Assembly: GCF_964204645.1 (NCBI RefSeq) | Contig: NC_134026.1 | Coordinates: forward strand, 6,386,001-6,450,000 | Direction of reading: 5' to 3' | DNA from: Tubulanus polymorphus | Lineage: Eukaryota > Nemertea > Palaeonemertea > Tubulaniformes > Tubulanidae | DNA length: 64,000 nt | Part shown: positions 49,486 through 62,255 of the stretch, one piece after another | Position numbering within the stretch: the stretch's first letter is position 1 | Layout: every line of letters begins with the position of its first letter | Program-made: the position numbers and the translations under genes | The notes under the pieces: model-generated | Seen by the model: the letters and a program-made list of their open reading frames with translations, nothing else | Database searches by the model: none | What the model was told of the DNA's origin: nothing

Positions 49486-52400
49486 TTTCGCGATGTTTTA
49501 AAGTATGTTGTAGTTTCTTCGTGGCAAATCTCAATCGGTTTGAGCTGATGGTTTGATGTGAGTTACTTTTATACGCGTTCCTAACCTCGTAAAAATCATG
49601 TTCTGTTTTGTGTGTTTGTTATCAAAAATTAAACACGTGGTTTTTGTATACATGCGTAACGGTCACGGGAAACGAATAAAACTTTTCAACCAATCAGCGC
49701 TCGTTTAGGTTATTTGTTGACACGATCACGCGGATTTCTTCGTTACGATTTTTTTAGACCAAAATGCTCGATTTTTCCAATTCGAAATGACGTCAATTTA
49801 ATTTTTTTTCTTGATTTTTCCGATGTATACCCTCCGCTTTTTTCCACTCTATACTCTACTCTTTGTCAACCTCTTTAGGACGTCACGGAATTAAATCGTT
49901 CAACCTGGGACATATTCCGAGAAACAGAAGCCTGTTTTATAACATACGTTTTTACATGGCATTGAAATTTGACACATGGATGAACTAGATTCGAATGTCA
50001 CTCAAACTAACTGACCGGTCCTCTCATCATTGTACCGTGAAAATTACCAGAAAGAAATAGTTCAATTTGGTCCTCTGCAAAGATGATATGATCTTATAGT
50101 GTATCTTATAAATTACCAAAAAAGAAACATATTGATCCTGTGCAAATGATCTCCTATAGTGAATACGTAACTCGAAAGAGCATGATATTGTCAGTACAAA
50201 TATATTCTTAAGTAAACTAAAATTTTCTGTGTCAGACTATAATGCATTTTGATTACAATCAGATGGAAATGGATATATACATCTCCGTAGGCGTGACACT
50301 GCTTCTCCACACAGGAACAACTTAATCACGGGGAGGGAGTCGTATGCTATATAACAGTCAGTTTGTACCGCTGATTAAACTAACTTCATCAAGATTTGCA
50401 TGAATTTGCATATTGCACAACAAGCGCAAACCAATTCTTATTTCGCTTATATTTTATTAGCTGATTTTATATTAACTTATCCTTATCGCTCCTTAAATTT
50501 GAAGACATGCATTTTTATCATAATCACATTGTATTGATCTTATAAGGTCTATGCCAGGCAAACATACTATATCATTGCTAGCTTCTCCAGCTAGGAGCAA
50601 TAAGGGCTGGTTTCCACAGTGATGCACTGTTTCAGACACATAGATTAGGGTCAATAGTGTCACTGATCCCACTAGAAATGTGTCTCGAAGATATCGAGCG
50701 ATATTTCGGCTGCCATTTCATACCACGTTAGCGAATTTGCAATATGCCGTCGTCAAAGTAATGAGTATTTTTTCACTGCTCAACGTGTCGGTATTGAATC
50801 ATCGGATATATATTCCAAGAACGTTAACAAAGAATTCGACTTAAAACGATTTCTTAGAATCCTCCCCAATAGCTGTATGAAATCAATTATTCATGAAATA
50901 TGCTCACTACGCGCTTATATAAGCCCGAAATTGTAAGAAAAAATACTAAATTCTGAAATATCGAGAAAAATTCCGATGTTATCTAAGAATATGAAAAATA
51001 AGATATAAACAAAGTACGAGTATTAGTATTGTTATTATCATTATCTTATTAAGTCAAACTCATGCAAGTCATCGTCTGATAAGTCGCCACGTTATACTGA
51101 AGCCATCTTTAGTTTTGTTTCCTAATTTGTATATCCAGTTTAATGTTCAAGTTGTCGACATATAGTGGTACCAAATATGCGAGTTTGACTCTTACTTGAT
51201 ATAACGTAGGTACTTGCGAAGATCCCACGAAAGAAAAATGATCAATCGTCAGGAAGTTGTGCACGAGTAAAGTCTATTAGGCAATTTGCTGATGGAAGGA
51301 ATGACAAATTTATATTTGAATTTTCGAGCATTTTCTATCAAATGCCGAAAGGAAAAATGGCACTCTGAGCAAAAATGCTTATGTGACCACGAATGCGGTA
51401 TCACCAAGGAACATTGGGTAGTTCTTTAAGCTAGTGCTATTACGTGCATTACATGGAAATGGAATTCATCAAACGAAGTCTTTCTTTCACAAAACTACTA
51501 ATACGTGTTTATCGTAAATGCGACTAATTGAATCCTGTGGAAAAATGCCACTAAAAATTTGAGAACTTTTGGTGGAACGAACGCTCTTCAAGGGTGTTAT
51601 ACTCTCCTTGTCGTACTACGATATTCTTAAAGAGTTCACAAGTCTGAGTCCGTAGAAGAAGAAGCAGGTTTTTAAGTAATGGCCGTTTTGTGAATACGAA
51701 TCCCGGGTATCAATTAAGCTCGAATAATGATATCTGGAATCAGCGGTTCGTCGGTAGTTCGACTGAGATCTCAAGATTAGAAGTCACCTTTTTGAACTCG
51801 GAATCTCGATTGTGAACCATGATCGTTATCGGATTTGTTTTGATTTATAAAAGGGTGAATCTCGAATCTAGTTTTTGAACTAATGATCGTTTGCATGTTA
51901 CTTCGGAAGTACTTCTAGAATTAGTACGATTGTCCCTCTCGTGAATAGAGTATACTTTTACGTACACGCGTGTTGTACTGAAGTAGAGCAGTACTGACTA
52001 AAATGTAGGATACCAGAAACTATGTATATAATGTCACACGTCAATGATCGCGAACATAAATAGAGGAAGATTTCTGAGAATTCGCCTTCGATCGAATCTT
52101 TGTGCTAAGCGAAATTTATTAGTCAGCTATACAATGCATGTACGTGTACTTTTTTTCATTTTGCATAATATACATTATGATGTACGATGACATAAAACTT
52201 GAGGCGATCAAGCTTTCCTGGAATTAATATCTGAATAGAAATATCGTTTTACATTTGCCAAAACTACCGCACGCTTTTTTCCAGACGTTGAAATCTTGAG
52301 ATTCATTTTTTTCTATTCATTCTTATTTTTGAATATAGTGAACACGACACGGAAACGCCTTTCCATTTCGTCCGAACCTTTCGCATTACGCAGTTTTCTG

Positions 52401-53983
52401 AACCTAGTTCTAGAGTTTTAGAGTTTAAGTTTTGTTGACCATATGAGTAGGTAGAAATCATTGGAAATTAACTGATTTTTAAATCTTAAGAGTCAACTCC
52501 TTAAGTGTCGAATCAAATTGAGTCTCATGAACTATCCCTGGAAGATAGAATTGGAAGTGGTAAATGTAATCGAAAATGAACTGGTTTTAATTGTCGAGTT
52601 GCCTAATAACTGTGGTCCAGAATTCCGATTCATGATTTCAAAGAATTAATTCTAGTTTGAATTCGGAAACTAAAGGAAGATATTTTCCCATTTATTCAAA
52701 TATATTTGAAATTGTAAAATAAAAAAAAGCTATCTTATTCGAGTAAATTCACTACACTACAGTAATCACCTTCTCTTTTCGAATATTCTTTGCTTAGAGC
52801 GTGGAATGTGATTTCATCAAAATGCTATCTATAAACCACGTGAGCGAATGAAAAGACTTCTAAGTAAAAAACGACAGTTGAAGTGATCGGAACTGCGTTG
52901 TTATGTAAATTACCAATTGATGTCTGTGGAGTTGAAAAAGGTTCTTGGAAAATTCATCAGCAGATTGAGACTTGAAAAACAGAAATATTCGCCAAATTCA
53001 TGAAAGCGTTTTGATTGGTTGTCTTTTTCGGACGAGAGGTGTGCCGACTCGAGTGCCATCTATGATCATAAAACCTGTCATATTGTTCCTTGTTAATGCC
53101 TTTCTAAATAACTTAAGAGTACGGATACGATTTTAATTTTTTTGTCCTGTTCCCTTCAATTTTAAAACCCCTATCATAGAAAATGTTTTTTTGAACTTTT
53201 ATTTTTTCTCTTCGCCCTCACGCTCTTTTCTTGAAAAATTCCGTACTCCAAGTAATTTAAAAAAGGCCTCTATTCACAAAAAGACTTAAAATATATCTTG
53301 TCTGTATCATAACCTCTGCGTCACCATTGATCCTCAATGGTCATGCTCTTAGGTCGAATGATTGATCACAGTGATACAATATTTCTCGGTGTTTTGACTG
53401 TAGCGTCAAATCTTTGGCCAGGTCTGTTAACACTGGTAAACCAAAGATGAACGACTGTATTCGAAGACGTTTAGTTTATTTCTCTCATACAGTACAGTAC
53501 TCAACAGTATACACGTGCTCAATAAGGTGTTTAATCACAAATGGCCGAACAAAGATATTCACGCTTCAAATAATGTACAATCAAATCAGATACGTCCAGA
53601 TTATATCATACTCACTTGCCAGGGTTTGATTACCACCCGCCGGAGCTCACGCTAACTCAAACCCTGCCCGAAACCCTTTCATTGGTCTATTACATTGCCC
53701 ACGATTTCTTGAGCGGACAGGTTGCAGACTTAACAAAGTTCGGAGATTTTGTTCCGAGATAGTATGGCAGAATTGATTTCGAAAATAATTCGGTATTATC
53801 TTAAGAAAGTCGGCATTGTTTTTCGGATGCGCAATAGCGCCAACCCGTGTGGATTCCTTCATTGGTCTATTTCGCCACCCACAATTTCTTGGGCGGACAG
53901 GTTGCCGCCAGTTTGTGTTGGTGTGAGCCTCCGCGGGAGGCAATCATAGCCTGGCAAGCGAGGACGGTGGATCATCGACTCAT
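49486..53983. other. 4.5 kb spacer, no gene seen
   Basis: No splice-consistent coding exon was found on either strand. The only structure noted is the direct repeat pair near 53668 and 53847. It may contain regulatory DNA or unannotated non-coding RNA, which cannot be judged by eye. Confidence 0.45.
53668..53905. repeat. Two direct repeats of about 60 bp
   Basis: ttcattggtctatt.c..ccacccacaatttcttg(a/g)gcgg, then acaggttgc, occurs near 53668-53727 and again near 53847-53905. On minus both read QPVR.RN.G..NRPMK, giving a spurious 98-residue frame. Probably remnants of one repeat family. Confidence 0.6.
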
Positions 53984-56928
53984 CTAGATAATGACATCGA
54001 CAACAGCTCGTCTGTGACAACATCGGAATATTCGTGATATAAAACTAATCATAGAATTCCAGTAATGCTCAATCGTACCGAGATGGCTGATACGCCTACC
54101 CCCATCCGCTCTTACCGAGGTCAATCGGTTCATGATAGTGTGGTTATTGAACACGTACATAAAAGGCACCCAGATGTAATAAGCTAAACTGAAAGCTTTC
54201 AAAAGGTAATATACCGGCTTGTTATCCAGAGACATAAACGTAACGATAGACACGGGTAAAAAGAATAGTAAAAAGACAACTATAAACATGATACAACGTC
54301 TTGAAACGACGAAATGCATCGATCTCGGGCGACGAGTGCTCACTCTCGTGATATCCGATCGTCTGTTGTTGTCTACTACTACAGTCGGCGCCATTTCCTC
54401 GGTAATAACCTGCTCGACTATTTCTAAATCGTTTTCGGACTGACTTTCGGGCGCGTCTTGCACGATATACCGAACCGATTTGATGCTGTTGTTCGACGGA
54501 GTTTTGATCATTTTCGAATCGCGCCGAGTTTTCGAAGGTCGACTGTCGTGACTATCTCGCGTTCCTCGGTATCTAGTGATCGACGAGGCGATGCTGTTTC
54601 TAGCCTGTCCCGACGGCCGGGCCGCGACCGGTTCAGGTTGAGACGAACAAGAAACGTTTTTGCCTGGAAGTTGAGACTCTGGTGGTGAGGGGTCCGATCC
54701 GGGGTTAGGTGTTAGCAGACAATCGCTACTTTTTGCCGATGTATCGCTGTATTGACCATTTGGCTGGAAATTTGGAGTAAACTTTATATGAAAATGAGAA
54801 AAAAAACAATACAAACGTGTATTGGGATACACAATACGAACGTGTATTTTTTGTACTTTACAAACTAACCACAGTATCCTAGGTACTATATATATAAAAA
54901 AAACCCAGAAAACAAGGGAGCCATCTCCTCGTCAGATCGGTCGATAGGTACGTCGTCACTTCAACAGTTCGTAATTTTGTTATTAATTGTCCAATCCGCT
55001 TCAGATAAAGTTTATTGTAAAAAAAGGATTTATGCACAAGTCCGAGTTTTTCTATATAGTCCCGAGGATACTGGGTCAAAAGCCTTTTGTGTCAGGTCCC
55101 TGTGAAACGAACAAGTCTAGTACAGTTTATGAGTTAAACACTGACAAAAAAAATCTGTCCGTATTGTAACGATAATACCCCCCTCCCACTAAGCATGAAA
55201 TATCAAAACGTGTCTCACCTGAATTTCAGTTTGAGTTTCAGCGTCCCGCAGATGAGTTGTTTTCTGTTTGCGTCTTTTCAAGCGTTTGATTTGATCCTTT
55301 TTCGGTAGATTAGTAATCGGTGCAAGTTGAGGAGGTGGCGGCGATCTCCAGGGCAGTAGATGGAATTTGGACACTTTACGGAACGCTGATAAGGCCAATG
55401 CTTTGTCGGTTGGTAGCTGCATCGCCGATGAAGATCTCTTCAATCGGAGCGATGGAATCGGTCGCCGACTTAACTTGCGAGCTATCTCCGGTACGTGGTC
55501 CGATAGACAATCCGTGCCGCCTTCGATTCGTTCATTCGCCGATTGTCCCAATGATGTCACACTATCAGCCGGTTTGGAACTGCCCGCGCTACGGAATGAC
55601 GAAATTCGCGTTTCACGACCTGTCAAAGTTTCATCCAGTTCCGAGTCGTAACTGTTTATTCTTGGTAGAATCGAACTGCATCGATCGGAGCGCGATGTTT
55701 TACACAGTAAACTTGACGGCCGTTTGCCTTGCGACGATGCCCTCGACTGACAAGGAGATGTAGCTGTTGATATGCGGTTCGTCGACTGTCCTTCTGTTGC
55801 AGCGGCAGCAGCAGCTGCAGCTGCAATCGATGCGTTCGCTTCAACTTGGAACAGATCGTCCGAGATAACCGAATATGCATCGAAAGATCTGTAGGAGACG
55901 CTGCTTCTGCGATGAAACACTGCAGTCTTAGCAAACATAGCCTGGTCAATAACAGAAGATGAAGTTGACATTCCCAACCACGGTGGAATATTCTGCTCCG
56001 TGGTGGCGCTGGATCTTTTCTGTTGATTCATATTGTTATCGTCGTTATTGCACGAAATGCTCGTTTTTCGTACTATATCCTCGTCAGCTGGTTCGGGTAC
56101 CTCATCCTGGATAGCTGTGAACATAGTCTGCTGATTCACGTCTGAATCGCGTTCCTCAACTTTTACGTCCTGATCGACGACGCATTGAGAATTCGGTTTG
56201 ATGGTCGTCGTAACGCAGACTACTTTTCTGTCCTTTTTCGCCGTGTGATTCATAATTCGCGCGTACGAAATGAACATCGTAATTGAACTGACGCAGATGC
56301 GAACAGTTTGAAGTGAATTCGCGAACATGTCGTAATCAGTTTCGTCTGGAAATTGTATCGAATCGGCCAGATTACTACTACTATTAATACTATTGCTAGG
56401 TAGAGCTGGTAGAACGCAAACACGGACCGCATACGGACGTACTTCTTTTTTTTCTGTATGCAAAAATATGATGAGTTGCACAACGGTATTTACTACGGCC
56501 AATAAAGCGCCAAAAACCAAGTAAAAGGTGTTAGATAATTTGATACCGAATGTTTTCAGAGATGATCTGACTTGCTGGACAGCGATGAAAGAAACGCTCA
56601 TAAACATAGCGTTTTCAACGGTCGATTCGGTCGAATGTTTCACGTTGCAAAATGTTAACGATGTTTGAATATCGAACTCTGTCGCTTCGAGTTCCCGTAT
56701 GAAGACGGCTGCAGTTTCGATCGTCTGTAAAAGAACGCCTACCGAACACGTGTATACACCGGTACTAATCAGCAGACAAATTAATTTGTAATTCTTGAAG
56801 AATCTAAAGTGTTTGTAAATCAATATCGCCACTTTGATGTTCGTCGCAAGGCCGCAAATAAAATTCAAACATAGAATGATGCAGGCGACAATCATCATCG
56901 ATAGTGAACTTACTGAAAGCGACGACAT
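53984..56928 (-). CDS. Divergent 7TM (GPCR-like) receptor with very long third cytoplasmic loop
   Basis: Two exons, 55219-56928 and 53984-54763, joined in phase 0 at TEIQ/PNGQ, give 829 residues. TM1 to TM5 lie in the first exon (MIVACIILCLNFICGLA; LICLLISTGVYTCSVGVLL; MFMSVSFIAVQQV; TFYLVFGALLAVVNTVVQLI; a segment around VRICVSSITMFISY). TM6 (CIMFIVVFLLFFLPVSIVTF) and TM7 (LLKAFSLAYYIWVPFMYVFN) lie in the second. The loop between TM5 and TM6 is more than 400 residues, rich in Ser, Asp, Arg and Gln with an alanine run, and probably disordered. No DRY motif is visible after TM3, and TM7 has PFMYVF instead of NPxxY. The topology points to a class-A-like orphan receptor. Ligand and coupling are unknown, and another 7TM family is possible. 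Confidence 0.75.
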
Positions 56929-57642
56929 CTTGGAACCTTTAAAACGACATCTTCTTATTCACGAGGTCGAGACCGGTTTGAACAAGGACAGTCGTTGGAC
57001 AATCCTCTTATCAATTCATTTCTCATAATACACGATTTAGTAGAAATTAGCGGATTCAACTAAACGGTGTGAATGACCAATGGGTCTTTAGTTGCCAAGC
57101 CACGTTCGCGTCACTTCCTCTTACTAAAAACTTGCTAATTGTTTAAATGAAGATGAAGTCCTCAGTACTCCGATCGAGTTAACGGTTTTAGTAAGCGCCT
57201 ATCCCTGCACTTTCTCGAATTTGCTGCTGTATATATTTTCATATTTGAGGTTTTCACCAATCCCTGATTTAGTCGCGCATATCAACAAGATTAGGCCCAG
57301 TCTCAGCCTCAGCAAATCCAATATCAACTCAATAAGACTAGCCTCTAGATTATAGCTATTTGCCATGGCTATGTAACTGGGCCCAGGGTGTATCATTATG
57401 TATTTATCTCAACTGACAATTTTGAAAAAAGAACATGTCTCTCAAGGAATAAATAGTATTTATCTCAACCGAAGCTAATTATGAAAAAGACGTATGTCTC
57501 ATAAAAATATCTTCCGGAAAAACACGAAATTACTAGTTATCGAGAATTTATTTCTATATCACAATATCAAACTACTAATACAATCAACTATGTAATTTAC
57601 AACAAATCAGATGGCGGAAGGGCAATTGGTAAAAAATTCACA
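56929..57642. other. Spacer between the 7TM receptor start and the alkylsulfatase 3' end
   Basis: No coding exon. Near 57215-57395 a repeat-like stretch begins ttcaccaatccctgattta and ends aactgggcccag. It is otherwise unremarkable apart from the polyadenylation signal at 57546. Confidence 0.45.
57546..57551 (-). terminator. Polyadenylation signal of the alkylsulfatase-like gene
   Basis: AATAAA on the minus strand, about 92 bases beyond the stop codon at 57643-57645. Confidence 0.5.
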
Positions 57643-60621
57643 TTATACTTCGAATAGCGTCATAATCTGTTCTAGATCTTTAGGATTATCGACAGTCAGT
57701 TTGCCGGACGCTATCGCTTGAACCGGAGACCGCACCCGCGCCAAAACATCCCTCCAAAGTTGGCTAGATATTGTGACAGTAACATCGGGCTTCTTCGGGA
57801 CTGCTCGGGAAAGTTCGATGACATTGTTACGTATTTCCATAGTAACGATCGGTTCGTCCCCGTCCGTGAATTTGAAGGTCACAACTTTGTGAACACCGTC
57901 GCATTGCTCGGCCTTGAGATTCAAGGTCAACACCTCGAATAAAAGATACATCGGTAATTTCATGATGGTGTCGACACGGAATTTCTGACTCGGTTTTATT
58001 TCCAATCCGGCGGTTTCTAAAGCCGACGTCATGTAGTAATTTCGACCGTTGGCGCTGATTTGTTTTTCGCCGAGTCGTTTCAGCGATTGAATGCGTAGTT
58101 TTTTGGCTTGTTTGTTTTTAGTATTCAGGGTATATACGCTCGACGATAATTCTAAAGCCCATTGATAATCTTTATCGTCTAAAGCTTTCTTCGCTTGTTC
58201 TAAGATCTTATCTACGCCACCGGCTAGTTTAATCATACGATCTGCTTTATCTTTTGGGGTAAATGGTATCAAATCTACGGGATCACCGCTGAACCATCCC
58301 AAATACGTATTAAACACACCCCTCACCGACCATTCAACAGTCCCGTAGAATTCTATCAAAAATGGATGATCTATTAGACGCTGCGGTAGTTTAACCAGAG
58401 GTACGATTTCATTCGGCAGAAGACCCTTGTTCAGGTGTCGCACGGTTTGGTCGTGTATCAGTTGAATGGCGTCTTTATAATCGGTAAACAGATCGTAAAT
58501 TTCTTTTTTACCAGAAATCGGTCTCGTGTGACTGGGCACGATATGTTCCGCTCCCAATTTACGCATCTTGTCCAACGACTGAGACCAGATTCTGACGTCA
58601 CGAGATGGAGTTCCGCGAATGGCGTATAGGTTTGGAAACGCCCGATAGATGTCGTCAGCAGGCATCAGTACCTTTTTCTCTTTATACCAAACAGCCATCT
58701 GGTCCGGGGTTTCTCCTGGTATGTGAACCAGCGTCAAATTGATTCCTTCAATAGAAATACAAAGATACGATATTTTATCGATGGTATTTTGAAAATAGAA
58801 TCACCTATTGTGGGGGTCACCGCCACACGAGATAAACAGGCATGTACCTCGGGGCCATCCGTAGTGCTTTATTGTGCGTTGCCGTTGGCGGTAGGTATAG
58901 CTGGACACGGGCAAGCAAGGATAGGATCTCCCCACTCAGAAAGATCAGTAAAATTCACCAATATCTGCGCACCAGATGGTTGCTCTGCGCGAGGGAAAGG
59001 TCATTAGACTTACTTCCATCTTTACTTACCAGCGATTAAGAACTCTTCTCTCTCTTTGGTTAAAACTCGGTTCGGAAAAACAAGACCGCTGACTGAGTCT
59101 TTGTGATATTGAAGATGCGGTCCGATACCGGAGTTAACCAGGGCTGTATTGTAAACCCCGAATTGTCTCATTCCTCGTTTGAAAATGATCGGGTTCGTCG
59201 TGAAAAATCGCTTTAATTGAGGCAATGTTGATTTATGCGACCAAACATCCGGGGGATTCTTAGGATCATCAATGAACCCCTGAAACGTAGATTAGATTCA
59301 GGGTAGAAATATTAAGAAATAGATCAGACTTTCAAACAATCAAGACGATGATTCTTACTAAAGGTTCCGTGAGACAGGTGAAATAGGTAACTTGGCTTTC
59401 AAAATTTGTTTCAAATTCAAAAATTTCGGGATCTTTCTTAGTGTGCAGGGATTTAACATTATTGTTCACCACGGACTCGGCGTGTTTCATCAATTACAAT
59501 TTGTGATTCATGGATTGCATTTTCAATTCATTGTCCAGAAAAAATGGCGTTTTCATATTTTCGGTGTACGTACCAAGGCCCCGTTCATATGATCAGCGTG
59601 GTTATGGGTATAAATGATCGCTTTCACCGGTTTGTCGACGAGTTTTTTGAACGCTTTGCGGATCTCACGAGCGACCGCCACGCTTTCGGTCGTGTCGACT
59701 ATCGCGACGCCATCAGGACCTTCCAACATGATGGAATTGGCCAACGCGTAACCAATAGCAACATAAATACCGTCTGCAACCTGAAACAGGTGAAAAAGAT
59801 GCTGAGAGATGATGACTGCAGAGTGGCTTTAGTATCAGGCTGAAAATATGATCCATCTTTAATACAACCACAGGGTATTTCAGTAACAGATCATGTTTAC
59901 GAGGTGCCTGAGTGCATCATTGAGAAACAAAGCTATTCTTCTTCAAGATCTAACAATACGTGGTGGCCTTGGTTATACGTATGCTAGCGTTTGCCGTGGT
60001 TTCTCGAATATTAGAAGCTTGTGGCGATGAACTAAATTTGATACTAAATAGGTTCAAATTCATCCTTTAGGTGATACAGGGTCGGGATTCGAATTTATCT
60101 TACAACTATGGAAACTGAATCGAGTACAAAATATAGGATTAAATACGTAAAACTTTGATGGTAGAAATACAACTATATACAGACTGTACGTACATCTTCA
60201 TTGGAACAATCCCCCCGAGGGGATGTGCCTACACGATGCCTAAATTGAAGTCCATGTCCAAATAAAATCTCTGTAAAATCTCAATGCAAGCCGTTTGATC
60301 AAATCTTCCTTTTCTAGCGATGTAACGCCATACACATTTCCAAAGCTTTTAATTAATCTGTATTTGGTCAATTCAGTGGGATGTCAACCTAGACTCCAAC
60401 AGATCTGAGTGTCTACTATTGTTTGTTACCTTTATCACTTGTGGCTTGTCGAATTCTTTCGAATGCTCTTTCAGCAAGGCTGGAGCAGTGACATCGTTCA
60501 GTAAAGTGTTCACAGACAGCGAGGAATCTGCAGCTCTGAATCTTGTACTGACGAATATCATCGATAATAACAAAATCCCAACCGCACCAGCAATAATCAT
60601 ATTTTGATTCGGAACAGCCAT
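57643..60621 (-). CDS. Membrane-anchored alkylsulfatase-like metallo-beta-lactamase with SCP2 domain
   Basis: Four coding exons, 60430-60621, 59574-59780, 59030-59279 and 57643-58745, give 583 residues in frame. An in-frame upstream ATG at 60657 lies before the apparent acceptor ttaatcag at 60641, so the ATG at 60621 is preferred, with a 5' UTR exon around 60922. Order: an N-terminal anchor (MIIAGAVGILLLSMIFV), a metallo-beta-lactamase fold with THNHADH at 122-128, LVHIPGETPDQ (His about 224), LMPADDIYRAFPNLYAIRG and VPSHTRPISG (His about 289), an all-helical dimerisation region, and a C-terminal SCP2-like domain (about 475-583). This is the architecture of SdsA1/BDS1-type alkylsulfatases, zinc enzymes that release sulfate from primary alkyl sulfates. 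Animal substrates are not established here. The anchor suggests a membrane-bound enzyme facing lumen or exterior. Confidence 0.88.
59441..59500 (-). repeat. Dispersed repeat, copy 1
   Basis: Read on minus: gatgaaacacgccgagtccg, then tggtgaacaataatgttaaa, then tccctgcacac. Lies in an intron of the alkylsulfatase gene. Copy 2 at 62970-63030 is in the opposite orientation. Confidence 0.6.
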
Positions 60622-60657
60622 TTCTACAGCCGGTCGTTTCCTGATTAAAGCACACAA

Positions 60658-62255
60658 ATATATTTCACCTCAGTACAGTATTTCAGTAGAGTTTTTCATA
60701 TGATGAAACACATGCTATATGTCCTGCATGTATAATGCATTATAAAATCTATGCAAGCCCTTATCCTACTAACCTAGTACGTAGTTCTAACAAAACCTGT
60801 TTTTGTTCCTGTGCAAGTATTATAATGTTTGATATACATCCTCCCAAGTGACAGTTAGCAAATAGCTAAAAAGACAGTGACAAATTGACCTTTTACAGAC
60901 GTCAAAATAATGAATACTTACCGAGATGAGTTACAAATTCTGTGCTATGCTATCCAGGGTTGCGGAATAAGATTCCGGCTCTGTAATTACCTCTACCCGC
61001 GGTCCCTACTGATTAACCGATGTTTAGCATTTAGCTTAGAGATAATAACACGGTTAGAACACGTGGATTAAACATCAGAAATAGTACAGAATCTATATAC
61101 GTATTTTCTCCTAGGTGAAACAGCGTATAACGAATGAATACGTGAGCGAAAATGTTGTTTCAGTCGCTCTATACAAAATCTGCAACACAACCAGAAAGTA
61201 AACAGACATGAAATTATTACATGATATCAATAATAACTCAGCGGTTGATATATTCGAGTGTTATTTTCTGTCTTTGGCAGTACCGGGCGCGGCTTGAACA
61301 CGACTTTCCGCAGCGGAAGGTTCCGAAAAGAAACACGATAAGTCACAAATCCGAACGACTTTCTGGGTGCGTTTCGTGTGCAATATGCGTCGCAGATCGT
61401 CTGGGTTATTTTCTATTTAACAAGATCAATAGTAACTGTATTAAAATTCCGTGGGACAGAGGTAAAACTTATTTCTTTATCTGGTTTAGGATTTACACGA
61501 AAATGCATCAGAAACTCCAAGTTTTCAGTTCGTTTCCAAGTATGATATGTTTCTTTGAAATCAATATTGAATTTTGTGTAATTTCATGGGGGTATTTTTC
61601 ACATTGGGTTTTGTTGAAGTTGGCTGCGTATTTGCACGAGTCTTTGACGACAAATAGAGGGCGAATCAATCGCGTCTTCTTCTTCACCATTAATACATAC
61701 ACGTTAGAAAGGTCATGTCGTCACAGCTGATAAGATAAACCTGATATTTATGATTGAGATTGATTGTAATGAAGTGAATTCACAGACAGTGGACAGTGAG
61801 TATCATTCATATCAAGTAAGTACATACGTAATACGTATATATATATAACGTTTTTACATGATTATAGAAATGTTATTCCTCTAATCTTGGAGTAATCAAA
61901 TGATTACTCCATGCTCTAATGAAGAACAAAATGAATAAATAACCACAAGAAAGCGCATTAAATCATCTTTTTACCAATTCAAAATTTCAAAAATGATATC
62001 TTTTAAAAAGAAGATAATCAGTATCATAATTTTGTAAAAATTTTACTTGAAAATAAATCATATCATATCATCATATTTTCTTTTCTCATTTACAGTCATT
62101 AATGAATTTAAAATTCGTAGATACGTAGTGGGAATCATATGAAATATAATCTATTCACCAGTTATTTCACTATTAATCTCGAGAAAACGATTTTATCAAT
62201 ATACAGTATCGTGTAGTAGAAGATATTTCAAGATTCATAAGACGTACACGGAATA
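60658..62255. other. Divergent intergenic region, alkylsulfatase / MATE genes
   Basis: Contains a putative alkylsulfatase 5' UTR exon (donor GTAAGTATTC on minus ending at 60921, exon from 60922) and the MATE upstream region with an (TA)n patch near 61837-61850. The 169-residue frame at 61221-61730 was not accepted as a gene. Confidence 0.45.

Noticed and set aside
60622-60657. Upstream in-frame ATG of the alkylsulfatase gene
   Set aside because: It precedes a good acceptor (gctttaatcag) and is probably intronic. The ATG at 60621 directly precedes the membrane anchor.
61221-61730. 169-residue plus-strand open frame
   Set aside because: The composition looks like translated AT-rich spacer. 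It has no recognisable motif and lies in the divergent promoter region of two genes.
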